Positions 15,965 to 25,425 of a stretch of DNA of 43,886 nt are shown here, one piece after another. The position numbers and the translations under genes are program-made. Origin of the DNA: Luteolibacter sp. (GTDB lineage Bacteria > Verrucomicrobiota > Verrucomicrobiia > Verrucomicrobiales > Akkermansiaceae); assembly GCA_021298895.1 (NCBI GenBank), contig JAJTHK010000044.1, positions 1-43,886 on the forward strand. Reading direction: 5' to 3'. Positions within the stretch are counted from its first letter, which is position 1, and every line of letters starts with the position of its first letter. Under the pieces are notes generated by a model. The model made no database searches and was not told where the DNA came from. It worked only from the letters and a program-made list of their open reading frames with translations.

Positions 15965-18900
15965 TCAGTTCCGCCGACGGCGCAACAAAAGCAGAACACC
16001 AAGACAACCCAAGAGCGCAGCTCGGGGCTCGGGGATTGCCGCAGCAACAACAAGTTGCAAGCTGCCATTCTGGAAATAGGCAATACGACCGCCGCTGATA
16101 TTGAGGGCATTTTCCAAACCAAAGTTTTCGAGATTCGCGGAGTTGAGCGTGCCGGTGATGAGCGTATAAGTGCCGTTACTGATCGTTCCCCAATCCACAG
16201 CTGCGCCATTAGCACGCAGGTTGTCGATACCGAAGCCCGTAGCTGCGAAACTGATGGTCGTGGCTGCAAGTGAATCCGCGCTGTTGACGGCAAGAAAAAG
16301 ATCAAACAAGGAACCCCCTCCCAAGACCACATCGTCCACCGTTCCGCCGCCAGCAAGCGTCGCGGTATCGCTAACCGTCACATCGCTGACGAGCGATCCA
16401 GAAACAAACAAAGTTCCCGCAGAAACCAAGGTGGCGCCAGTGTAGGTGTTGACGGCGCTGAGAGTTAGAATACCAGCCCCATCCTTAACCAGCCTGCCCG
16501 AACCGCTGATGGCGGTGGTAGAGACCGTGGTATTGCCGTCGCCGCCGAAAGTGACGTCCTGCGTGAGCGTGGTAGCAATGCCGCCTGTTAGAGTGAGCGC
16601 GGTGCTGGCGTTCGAGTTGATCCGCGCGCCGCTGGCACCGATGGTGATCAGCCCGCCGTAGGTGTTGCTGCCGGAATGGTTGCGCAGAGCGCCTCCGTTG
16701 GAGATGCCGGTGCCGGTGATCGAGAGAGCTTCTGCACCGACGGTGATGTCGAGAGGCGTTACCGCGTTGGTTTGGGACAGTTCCAGGGCGGCGCCACCTT
16801 GGACGATTGTTCCGCCAGCGGTCGTGCCCAAACCGGAGGCGTTGGCTAGGCGAAGCACACCCTGCTGGATGTAGGTGGCTACGGTGGAAGTATTGCTTCC
16901 ACCGAGAACCAAGGTGCCTTCCCCTGCCTTGGCAAAGGAACCACTACCGGAAACCCCTAGATTTGCATTCAACGTCATTGTGCCGGTGAAGATATTGATG
17001 TTCAGGGGCTGGTTGCCGTTATTGGTCTTAACTTGGCCGCTGGTTCCATTGATGGTGTAATTGTTGTCGGAACCGCCCGCGTAGAGAACCGTACCGCCAT
17101 TCGTCATGTTCAGACCATTGACACCAAGATCAAGAACATCGCTAGCGCCGCTGTTGACGATCCGGAGCGAGTAGCTGTTCAAGGTGCCCGTCATGGTTCC
17201 ACCGCCGGTCAACTGGTTGACCGCGGTTGTGGCTCCGCCGCCGGCGCCGGCGGTGTAAGAGGTGTAGCTCCCGTACGCCTGCAGAAGGTTGGAGCCGTCC
17301 TTGGCCGCAAAATTTGACCCGACGGTGACGCGTCCTAGAGCTTGGATTCCACTCGCGTCATTGGCGGTGGTCGTGGACACGATGCCCGCTTCCGCGATCG
17401 TCAGGTTGGAGAGCGCGTTAACCGTCAATGCACCCGCATTGGCGATGGTGGCGGCGCTGCTTCCGTCGCGGGAGATGGAGTTGCCGGTGGCCGCGAGGAG
17501 GACGATGGAACTCACAGCCTCGGCGTGAGAACCTCCACGAAGGATGAGGTTGGTGCCGTTGAGGTTCAACGCTTGAGTGGGGAGTTTTGAGCCGTTGTTG
17601 GTGGAATAGTCCAGAACCAAGGTGCCACCGCCGGTGGCCGTGGTGACACCGGCGAAGGTGTTGTCTTGGTTTAGGACCAAGGTGCCGACACCGGACTTGG
17701 TGAAGGTAGTGCCGCTGAGCACCTGGTCCACCGTGAAAGTGTTGGCGGCATTGTGGATGTCGAAGCCTTTGGCGTTGTTGTTTAAAGTCACCGTATGCCC
17801 GATTCCGGAAATACTAGTGAGCGTTGTGCCAGTGATTTGCAGTATGCCACCGTTCATGATCAGGCCGGATGTTCCGCTGCCGAAGTTACCGGCCGCACCG
17901 ACGCTGAGGGTGCCCGCGGTGATCGTGGTGCTGCCGTCGTAGGTGTTGTTACCGGTGAGAACCAGCGTGCCGCCGCCTTCCTTGATCAGACCGGCGGTAC
18001 CGCCGGTGGTTTGTTGGATATTGCCGGAGAGGAGAGCCTTGTTGGCATTGACCACCACGGTGCGGGTGGCGTTGTTGAGGTCGATCCTGTTGGTTAGTTC
18101 GAGAGAATCGTTGGCCGTAGTCGCATTTAGGACTAGTTTGGCTGGCGCGAAGTTGGTGCTTCCCCATTGTATTTCCTGGGAGGCATCATTATTGATCGTG
18201 ATGACCCTCGGCCCGCCAAACGCGCTGAAGCCGACGGCGTTGGAACCGGTACTGGTGATCTGGAATTGCGAGCTGCCGGTGCCCAAATTACGCTGGAAGT
18301 TGCCTGCTCCCAACTCCACCACACCGGTAGTATTGATGGTCAGCGCGCTGGTGCCGCCGGCGGCTCCGATACCGCCTGATAGGGCCGTGGCACTGGATAG
18401 ACGCAAAGTGCCGCCGGTGACCGAGGTCGTGCCAGTGTAACTGTTGACGCCGGATAAGATCAACACACTGGTGCCACTCTTGGTGATGCCGAAGCCTCCG
18501 GAAGCCTGAGTGATGTTTCCCGAGAAGTTGAAGCCTCCTCTGTTGTCGTTACCGCCGGTGCCGTTGCCGGTGAATATAGTTGTCTGATTGAGGATAAGAT
18601 TGGCGGCGATGTTGTAGCGAAAGAACCGGTCATCAGTAGAATCACGGTTGGCATTGAGATTAACCGTGCCCGTAGCACCGTTACCAATCGTCCATCCAGG
18701 TTGAGGAGTTGGTTCCTATGTTGACTGTGAAGCCGGTCGTGCTGTTCGGCGCTGCGCCATTCAATGTCAGAGTGCCCATCGATAGCGAAGATGGGACATC
18801 TATGACGTTCTGGATTCCAGCGACAGAGTTCAGTCTAGATCCCTGGGTGCTGCTCGCAAAGAACATCAGTTCATCGCTCGATCCTGAGTTGAATATCGTG

Positions 18901-19049
18901 CTGCCGCTCCAGTTTGCCGTATTGGCCCAAGACTGATCGCCTAAGCCAGTATTCTGCGTCCAAGTGTATGTGGCAGCATGAACGCTTGAAATCAACAGCA
19001 AGAAGCTGCCGACAAAAAGCAATGAGATGACTGAAAATTTGGGTTTCAT
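15965..19049 (-). pseudogene. PEP-CTERM autotransporter-repeat protein, split by a 4-bp duplication
   Basis: A large secreted surface protein. The 5' part (19049 to 18681, 122 residues) has a signal peptide and a first repeat with YTWTQNTGLGDQSWANTANW. It then runs into TAA at 18681-18683. The rest (833 residues after the first possible downstream start, 18466 to 15965) contains many beta-helical repeats of the types GAGTLVLxGxNTYTG and TGGTLxL, and ends in a PEP-CTERM sorting tail: PEPRAALLGCLG, hydrophobic run, RRRR. The tandem TCCATCCA at 18691-18698 (TGGATGGA on the coding strand) is the cause: removing one copy gives an uninterrupted 1,026-residue frame reading NSSTWTIGNGATG. It may be a phase-variable slip, a real lesion or an assembly error. 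The intact protein would be exported and processed by exosortase; role probably adhesion or matrix. Confidence 0.85.
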
Positions 19050-19363
19050 GCGTCTAAATTTTCGGAATTGAAATCACATATTGGACCTAGACGATAAAAA
19101 ACCTAATCCACTAGACTCAACCGTCAAAGAAATTTGCTTACGATTTTTTGCATGACTATCCTAAAATAAATATAGTTTCCGCCTCAGAATTGTTTCGATT
19201 TATAATCGGAATGAAAATAAATCCGTATCCCTCCGCGAAGCGCAGGAAGGGAATTGCCGCACGGCTCAGAAAGGAGCCAGTTCACTCTAGTCATTCAAGG
19301 AAGGATTTATTGCCAAAACTCTCGAGCGCTTCGTGCTTTTATTGCTTAAATCTTATCCCTCTC
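19050..19363. other. Gap upstream of the PEP-CTERM gene
   Basis: No gene is supported. The right half of a longer spurious plus-strand frame crosses mazG antisense. The AT-rich first 150 bases probably hold the promoter of the PEP-CTERM gene. A short structure, CGC-GAA-GCG within CCTCCGCGAAGCGCAGGAAG at about 19230-19250, may be a hairpin of a dispersed repeat. Confidence 0.35.
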
Positions 19364-20173
19364 TCACAAACCACGTGCCTTCACAGCCAGCCATGCTTCC
19401 TGCATTTCATTGAGGTCTGCTTGTTCCAAATTCTTGCCTCGAGATTTCAACTCTTGCTCCATTGTCCCAAAGCGACGCTCGAATTTTTGGTTCGCTGTCG
19501 CCATCAATACTTCGGGATCGATTTTTCGGTATCGCGCTAGATTCACCACGGAGAAAAGCAAATCGCCGAGTTCTTCTTCGATCTCGTTATCGTTTTTGGA
19601 TTCGATCGCAGCGGCCAGCTCACCGAACTCCTCCTGAATTTTTGAAATCACTCCCGTTTCCTCTGGCCAATCGAAACCCACTTTCGATGCTTTTTTCAGC
19701 AGCTTATTGGCGCGGATCAACGCCGGCAAACCTTTGCCTGTGCCATGTAGATAGGGCACTTCTTTTTCACCTTTTTCGGTGCGCTTGATCGCGTCCCATT
19801 GCTTCAACACCTGATCGGAGTCTTCCGCTGAAGTCTCCCCATAAACATGTGGATGCCGACGCACCAATTTCTCGGAGATTTCCGCCGCCACTTGATAGAG
19901 ATCGAACCTTCCCTGCTCTTCCGCAATCTCGCTGTGGAAAACAACCTGAAGCAACAAGTCCCCTAACTCCTCACGCATGTGCACGTCATCACCGGAGCGG
20001 ATCGCATCGACACATTCATAGGTTTCCTCGATCAGATTCGAGATGATCGATTCATGCGTCTGCTCCGCATCCCATGGACAACCACCCGGCGCACGCAAGC
20101 GATGCATGATCGCGCGCAAACGCTCGATTTGTTTGCTCGGCTCATCGCAATGAATCATCTCGTCATCTGTCAT
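19364..20173 (-). CDS. mazG: Nucleoside triphosphate pyrophosphohydrolase MazG
   Basis: Hydrolyses NTPs and dNTPs to the monophosphates plus pyrophosphate, clearing damaged nucleotides and affecting (p)ppGpp levels. The 269-residue protein has the two tandem MazG domains of the E. coli-type enzyme: the first with PGGCPWDAEQTHESI, LIEETYECVDAI and EELGDLLLQVVFHSEIAEEQGRFD, the second with EEFGELAAAIES and EEELGDLLFSVVNLARY. The acidic Mg2+-binding residues of both domains are visible. Only 3 bp separate it from the upstream rhomboid gene on the same strand, so the two are probably cotranscribed. Confidence 0.94.
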   Translation of the reverse strand: MTDDEMIHCDEPSKQIERLRAIMHRLRAPGGCPWDAEQTHESIISNLIEETYECVDAIRSGDDVHMREELGDLLLQVVFHSEIAEEQGRFDLYQVAAEISEKLVRRHPHVYGETSAEDSDQVLKQWDAIKRTEKGEKEVPYLHGTGKGLPALIRANKLLKKASKVGFDWPEETGVISKIQEEFGELAAAIESKNDNEIEEELGDLLFSVVNLARYRKIDPEVLMATANQKFERRFGTMEQELKSRGKNLEQADLNEMQEAWLAVKARGL

Positions 20174-20176
20174 GGT

Positions 20177-21013
20177 TCAATCCTGTTCGTTCTTTGATGC
20201 GCGGTGAAGCAAATCTCGTTCCTCATCCGTTAAGCTCTGAAATCCCTCTCGAGAAATTTTATCCAAAATCTCGTCTATCTCTGATTGCGCCTGCAAATCC
20301 ACAATCGTGCGGGGTCGGATTTTTGGCTCATAATATCTTCTCGGACGCCTGATTTCGCGCCTCGTATCAACCCCGAAAAGTGGCGCCATACGAATCAAGA
20401 TGTATCCAACGATCACACCTCCGAGATGCCCAGCTTCGCCGCCTTCGTTGTTGCCGAACCCAAATACAATCACAGCCACCGCAATCGCAATTACCGACAA
20501 CGCCAGTTGTCTCATCGTCAAAGTGATGGGCGGGAAAAACAGCGTCACCTGCAGATGCGGCGCAAGCACCGCCACCGCGATCATGATTCCGTAAATCCCC
20601 GCCGATGCCCCGACCAATGAGGTAACCATACTCAGCGCAGGAAGAATTTCCAAGTATGTCAGCAACACAAAAAACGCCGCGCCGCCAACTCCGCAGGCAA
20701 GATAAAACACAAAAAACCGCAACGACCCCAACCACCGCTCCACAAATGGCCCGAAGAAAAACAAGCCCATCGAATTCGCCAGCACATGTCCCACACTGCC
20801 ATGCATGAATTGAAACGTGATGAACTCCCATATCCTCCCCTCCGAAATGGCACTGTTGATCGAAAAAGCCCCAAAATTCTGAATCGCCAGATCATAAAAC
20901 AACACATCCGCGAAGTAGATTCCGATGTTCAAAATCAACAACACTTTCACAACAGGTGACAACTGATCCAGCATCCCTCCACCATGGGCCACCCTGCGTT
21001 CCGCAAAAGACAT
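20177..21013 (-). CDS. Rhomboid family intramembrane serine protease
   Basis: A 278-residue inner-membrane protease with about six helices between residues 20 and 210. The catalytic Ser137 lies in LVGASAGIYG and the His196 in EAGHLGG; the helix-2 HGSVGHVLANSMGLFFFG segment (His71, His76, Asn80) supplies oxyanion residues. A soluble, charged C-terminal tail (about 215-278, with RRPRRYYEPK and an acidic helix ending in LTDEERDLLHRA) is longer than in GlpG and is of the type seen in many rhomboid-like proteins. Substrates are unknown. It heads the pair with mazG. Confidence 0.92.
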   Translation of the reverse strand: MSFAERRVAHGGGMLDQLSPVVKVLLILNIGIYFADVLFYDLAIQNFGAFSINSAISEGRIWEFITFQFMHGSVGHVLANSMGLFFFGPFVERWLGSLRFFVFYLACGVGGAAFFVLLTYLEILPALSMVTSLVGASAGIYGIMIAVAVLAPHLQVTLFFPPITLTMRQLALSVIAIAVAVIVFGFGNNEGGEAGHLGGVIVGYILIRMAPLFGVDTRREIRRPRRYYEPKIRPRTIVDLQAQSEIDEILDKISREGFQSLTDEERDLLHRASKNEQD

Positions 21014-21142
21014 GGTCGAAATCTAGCTGTCTGCGGTGGGATTCGGCAAGCGCTAGTCTTGGTAAACTCATTCTATCGAATTGTTAAAATCCTTCTACCC
21101 ATCGTGCCGGATTATTGCTTCAATTCAGCCAACTTTAAATTT

Positions 21143-21805
21143 ATGAATATGCGAATTTTATACGCTCTATTATTCCTCATTCCCAGTTTGGTTTTTGGCG
21201 CGGGGCTATCTCTCAACGAAGATCGCACCAAATATGTAGGCCCTCATTATTTGGTGAAGCTCAACGAAGATCAACTAGAGGAAGTGACCGTGGCAGGAAC
21301 CCTTACCTTGTCCCGTGCCCAATGGCAGGAAGTGCGTCAAAAAAACCCAGCAACCCCTAAACGAATCGACACAATATTACCCAGCACTCACAATGACTGC
21401 ACGTGTGGAATGGAAGCCGAAATTTTCGGAGTTTGGTTTAAAGACGGCACTGTAGCTATCACCCATGGAAATACCCCGATTCCGTTTGAAAAACTCGATA
21501 CGGAAACCAAGGGCAAACTCGCTAGCGAACTTCATTTTCTCATGGACGAGCGCGGACAGTTTTATCAAGACGGCAAATTGATCCCTTTTTCCGAGGTGAA
21601 ATCTCGTGCTGCTTACCTTAAAGCCGTATCTGTTGATAAACAAAGCATGGATCTGGGATCTATCCAGATCGAAATTCCACCTACCTCCAAAGCCTCAGAT
21701 CCAGCGTTGGCTGGGCGCCTCAAAGAATTGCAAAGCATCGCCAATAAGTCAGGTCGCAGTTTTTACGTCATGTGGGACATGACCGGGCTTGAGGAGGCTG
21801 AGTAA
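21143..21805 (+). CDS. Secreted hypothetical protein
   Basis: A 220-residue protein with a signal peptide (1-20, LYALLFLIPSLVFGA). I chose ATG 21143 because the signal starts there; the upstream frame to 20984 overlaps the divergent rhomboid gene. The mature protein is polar, with two close cysteines in NDCTCGMEAEIFGVWF (about residues 92-94) and no repeat or catalytic motif that I recognise. Transcribed divergently from rhomboid, so promoters for both should lie in 21014-21142. Function unknown. Confidence 0.65.
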   Translation: MNMRILYALLFLIPSLVFGAGLSLNEDRTKYVGPHYLVKLNEDQLEEVTVAGTLTLSRAQWQEVRQKNPATPKRIDTILPSTHNDCTCGMEAEIFGVWFKDGTVAITHGNTPIPFEKLDTETKGKLASELHFLMDERGQFYQDGKLIPFSEVKSRAAYLKAVSVDKQSMDLGSIQIEIPPTSKASDPALAGRLKELQSIANKSGRSFYVMWDMTGLEEAE

Positions 21806-21923
21806 CCCGATCTTTCAAATTCTTGGGGGTTTACATCCTGAATACTTTGGAATGTGGGCACAAAACTCCCGCTCCCCTAGGGTTGACCCCGCGCATTTCG
21901 GTTGCTAGCTTCCGCCCCCCGTT

Positions 21924-24671
21924 ATGAGCAACGCCCCGAATTACAAAGACACGCTGACCTTGCCGCAGACCAGTTTCCCTATGCGTGGGGACTTGGTCGA
22001 AAACGAGCCGAAGCGTTTGGAGATTTGGGAGAAAAACGGACTTTACCATAAAATCACCTCCGCCCGCAAAGCCGCTGGAGCACCTGATTTCATCCTTCAC
22101 GACGGCCCGCCATTTGCAAACGGCGATGTCCACATGGGCACTGCGCTGAACAAACTCCTCAAGGACATGGTGGTGAAATCCAAAACCATGGCAGGTTTCC
22201 ACGCGCCCTTCATTCCGGGTTGGGACTGCCACGGCTTGCCGATCGAATTCAAAGTCGTCAAACAAGCCGCTGGACTTGAGCCAGCGGAAATCCGCCGACG
22301 CTGTACCGAGTTTGCCGCTGGTTTCATCGATATCCAACGCGCCTCATTCCGTCGCCTCGGTGTGTTTGGCGATTGGAAAAATCCTTACCTCACCATGGAT
22401 CCCGCTTACGAGGCGAGCATCCTGCGGGTGTTTGCGAAGCTAGTGGAAAACGGTTGTATCTACCAATCCAAGAAACCCGTTCAATGGTCCTACGGCGCGC
22501 AAACCGCACTCGCGGAAGCGGAAGTCGAATACGCCGATAAAATCTCGCCTTCGATCTTCGTGAAATTTCCCCTCAAAGGGAGCGTTGGCGTCCCACCCGC
22601 ATTATCCAACATCCCGGACATCAACATGGTGATCTGGACCACCACTCCTTGGACACTTCCAGCAAACCTCGGGATCGCGCTGCATCCGGAGTTCACTTAC
22701 GTCGTAGGTAAATTCTCAAATGGTGAAAAAGAGGAAGCGTTCGTCATCGTCCGCGAACTGATCGAAGCGTTTGCCGAAAAGACTGGATACGCCCTTAAAG
22801 AAACTCTCTCTGAAATCAAAGGCAAAGAACTTGAAGGAGCTGAGGCACAGCATCCATTCCTCGATCGCAAATCTAAAATCATCCTCGCCAACTATGTCAC
22901 TACCGAAACCGGAACCGGCGCCGTTCATACCGCTCCTGGCCACGGCGCAGATGACTACGTTGCGGGACAACAAAATGGTTTGGGTGTTCTCTCCCCTGTC
23001 GACGACGAAGGTAAATTCACCGAAGAAGTCGGCGTCGCGGAACTCGTCGGCAAACACGTTTTTCAATCCAACAAGCGCATCATCGAGATTCTAACAGAAA
23101 GCGGTCACCTGCTCGGTCAAGAGGATTACAAACATTCCTATCCACATTGCTGGCGCTCGAAAACGCCTATCATCTTCCGTGCTGTCGAACAGTTCTTCAT
23201 CTCGCTCGACACCCTGCGCGGCCAAGCACTCGAAGAAATCGACAAAGTGAAATGGATGCCTGCATGGGGTCGCAACCGCATCTACGGAACCGTCGAAGCA
23301 CGTCCCGATTGGTGCATTTCCCGCCAGCGCACTTGGGGCGTTCCACTTCCGGTTTTCTTCGATGAAAACAACAAGGCCATCCTCTCTGCTGAACTCGCAA
23401 ACAAGGTCGCCGACCTCGTCGAAAAAGAAGGCACCAATGTTTGGTTCGAAACTTCTGATGAGGATCTCGCCGCAAAACTCGGCCTGCCGAGTGGCTTGAA
23501 AAAAGGCAAAGACACGCTCGATGTTTGGATCGATTCCGGCTGCTCGCACGCTGCCGTGATGGACACGCATCCCGAGCTGCATTGCCCCGCCGATCTTTAT
23601 CTCGAAGCCACCGACCAACACCGCGGTTGGTTCCAAAGCTCACTCATGCTTTCCACCGCCTTCCGCGGTCACGCACCTTACAAATCCGTGATGACCCACG
23701 GCTTTGTGGTCGATAAGGACAAAAAGAAACTCTCGAAATCCGAAGCCGAAAAAGCCGGCAAACCCATCGATGCTGCGCATTTCTACAATCAATACGGCGC
23801 CGACATCGTCCGCCTCTGGGCCTCCAGTGTCGATTGGCAAAACGAAGTTCCGTTTGGCGAAGATCTCTTCAAACAAGTCGCCGAGCCATACCGCCGTTTG
23901 CGTAATACACTCCGCATCCTCTTGGGCAACTTGGATGGCTTCAATCAACAATCAACAATCATCAATCATCAATCGTCAATCCCGTTATTAGATGCTTGGA
24001 TTTTGGAGCGACTCCACGTCGTCGTCAAAGAATGCCTCACCGCTTACGAATCTTTTGAGTTCCGCAAAGTTTTCAACTCGATCAACCAATTCTGCACCAC
24101 GGATCTTTCCGCGATCTATATCGATGCTCTAAAAGACCGCATGTATTGCGATGCGGCGGATTCACCGCGTCGCTTGGCATCACAAGCAGCGATGTACGAG
24201 ATCTTTAGTAGCATCACCCGTTTGCTCGCGCCGATTCTCGCCTACACCGCGGATGAAGCATGGGAACACGCGGCGTTTACTAACGACTGCGTGCACGAAC
24301 AAGATTTCCCAACTGCCAATCCTGCCTTCGCTCCAAGCCAGATCAGTAAAGACGTAGAACGCCTTTTCCAAATCAAAGCCGTGATCCAAACCGCGATCGA
24401 AGCAAAGATCCAAGCCAAGGAATTCACCCGCAACAACGAAGCCGCGATCTCCCTCACAGTTCCCGCATCCGACGCGCATTTGTTAGAAAAACTCACCGAC
24501 CGCGATTTCGCTACCGAGTTTTTCATCATCGCCGAGCTCAAAGTGACCCAAGGAACCGAGCTCTCCGCCACCGCCGCAAAAACTGAGCTCCCACTCTGCC
24601 CCCGCTGCCGTAGACACGAGCCAGTTCTTGAATCCGGTCTCTGCGCGAGATGTGATGAAGTGGTGGCATAG
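21924..24671 (+). CDS. ileS: Isoleucine--tRNA ligase
   Basis: Charges tRNA-Ile with isoleucine. The 915-residue length is normal. Class I motifs are present: the HIGH-type PPFANGDVHMG near residue 57, and KKKLSKSEAEK (KMSKS) near residue 598. The editing domain between has the TTPWTLPANLGIA and GTGAVHTAPGHGADDY segments. The C-terminus has the zinc-binding CPRC-(about 12)-CARC pair of bacterial IleS. A 42-bp run of heptamer repeats (23942-23983) encodes residues 673-687 after the KMSKS region (see separate entry) and keeps the frame. It precedes lspA by 31 bp on the same strand, as in many bacteria, suggesting one operon. Confidence 0.97.
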   Translation: MSNAPNYKDTLTLPQTSFPMRGDLVENEPKRLEIWEKNGLYHKITSARKAAGAPDFILHDGPPFANGDVHMGTALNKLLKDMVVKSKTMAGFHAPFIPGWDCHGLPIEFKVVKQAAGLEPAEIRRRCTEFAAGFIDIQRASFRRLGVFGDWKNPYLTMDPAYEASILRVFAKLVENGCIYQSKKPVQWSYGAQTALAEAEVEYADKISPSIFVKFPLKGSVGVPPALSNIPDINMVIWTTTPWTLPANLGIALHPEFTYVVGKFSNGEKEEAFVIVRELIEAFAEKTGYALKETLSEIKGKELEGAEAQHPFLDRKSKIILANYVTTETGTGAVHTAPGHGADDYVAGQQNGLGVLSPVDDEGKFTEEVGVAELVGKHVFQSNKRIIEILTESGHLLGQEDYKHSYPHCWRSKTPIIFRAVEQFFISLDTLRGQALEEIDKVKWMPAWGRNRIYGTVEARPDWCISRQRTWGVPLPVFFDENNKAILSAELANKVADLVEKEGTNVWFETSDEDLAAKLGLPSGLKKGKDTLDVWIDSGCSHAAVMDTHPELHCPADLYLEATDQHRGWFQSSLMLSTAFRGHAPYKSVMTHGFVVDKDKKKLSKSEAEKAGKPIDAAHFYNQYGADIVRLWASSVDWQNEVPFGEDLFKQVAEPYRRLRNTLRILLGNLDGFNQQSTIINHQSSIPLLDAWILERLHVVVKECLTAYESFEFRKVFNSINQFCTTDLSAIYIDALKDRMYCDAADSPRRLASQAAMYEIFSSITRLLAPILAYTADEAWEHAAFTNDCVHEQDFPTANPAFAPSQISKDVERLFQIKAVIQTAIEAKIQAKEFTRNNEAAISLTVPASDAHLLEKLTDRDFATEFFIIAELKVTQGTELSATAAKTELPLCPRCRRHEPVLESGLCARCDEVVA
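23942..23983 (+). repeat. Six tandem heptamers inside ileS
   Basis: CAATCAA, CAATCAA, CAATCAT, CAATCAT, CAATCGT and CAATCCC follow one another without gaps. Six 7-bp units make 42 bp, exactly 14 codons, so the reading frame survives. The encoded Gln/Ser/Ile/Asn-rich stretch (FNQQSTIINHQSSIP) replaces a normally variable surface loop. The repeat period equals that of the intergenic repeats in the atp operon. Confidence 0.85.
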
Positions 24672-24702
24672 TTCTTTATTTGAAGTTTAAAATTTAAAAT
24701 TT

Positions 24703-25302
24703 GTGACCCTTCCCCGTCTCCTCCTCTTCCTCACCCTTCCGCTTTACATCCTCGATCAAATCACGAAGGCATGGACGGTGGCGAATTTTTCCGAGCCGCC
24801 TCCTGGGGGATTTGGTTCGCTCGATATGCCATGGATGATCATTCCTGATTGGTTTGAATGGAAACGCGTTCACAACCAAGGCGTCGCTTTCGGTTTGGGC
24901 AACGGAACTTCTTGGGCGCCAATTGTATTTCTTGTCGTTCCCATCATCGCGCTCTTCATTATTCGCTACTTTTGGAAAAAGGGTGCTTTCGAGCATGTTT
25001 ACTCGAAACTGGCGGTCTCGCTCTTGCTGTGCGGGATTTTCGGAAATCTTACGGATCGTTTGGCGCAGGGATTCCTCTTAGAATATGCTAAAAACGACAG
25101 TTTCTGGGAACGCCTCTCACAAGGCTATGTGGTCGATTTCATCTCCGTCAGGCTGCCATTTTACGATAAAATCGTCCCCTCAAGCCATGGCTGGTGGCCC
25201 ACCTTCAATGTCGCCGACTCCTGCATCTGCATCGCTGCGGTGTTGTTGTTCCTGGGGGGATTGAAGGAAGAGCAGGCGAAAAAAATGAAAAACAGTGATT
25301 AG
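24703..25302 (+). CDS. lspA: Lipoprotein signal peptidase (signal peptidase II)
   Basis: Inner-membrane aspartyl protease that removes the signal peptide from diacylglyceryl-modified prolipoproteins. The 199-residue protein has four membrane helices; the catalytic aspartates are Asp118 in GIFGNLTDRL and Asp172 in FNVADSCI, with the conserved HNQGVAFG at 57-64. It is some 35 residues longer than typical LspA because of insertions after helix 1 (about 29-50) and between the two catalytic motifs (about 121-140 and 152-165). It starts with GTG right after an AT-rich heptamer-like spacer that follows ileS. It would process the lipoprotein at 11162 among others. Confidence 0.94.
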   Translation: MTLPRLLLFLTLPLYILDQITKAWTVANFSEPPPGGFGSLDMPWMIIPDWFEWKRVHNQGVAFGLGNGTSWAPIVFLVVPIIALFIIRYFWKKGAFEHVYSKLAVSLLLCGIFGNLTDRLAQGFLLEYAKNDSFWERLSQGYVVDFISVRLPFYDKIVPSSHGWWPTFNVADSCICIAAVLLFLGGLKEEQAKKMKNSD

Positions 25303-25425
25303 AAATTAGTTAATTGAGTAATTAGGTTGGGCTGCCGCGCAACTCTCGAAATGCTCCGAACTCAAGATTTTTAGCGACAAATCGACCTTCAGAAGGTTAA
25401 TTAGGCTCAGATTAACGGAGAACGA

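Noticed and set aside
16170-18440. Series of plus-strand open frames rich in Val, Pro and Ala
   Set aside because: All are antisense to the repetitive PEP-CTERM gene, whose Gly/Thr-rich codons leave the other strand open.
23942-23983. Possible CRISPR-like array
   Set aside because: Units are 7 bp without spacers and lie within ileS; there is no array or cas gene in the window.
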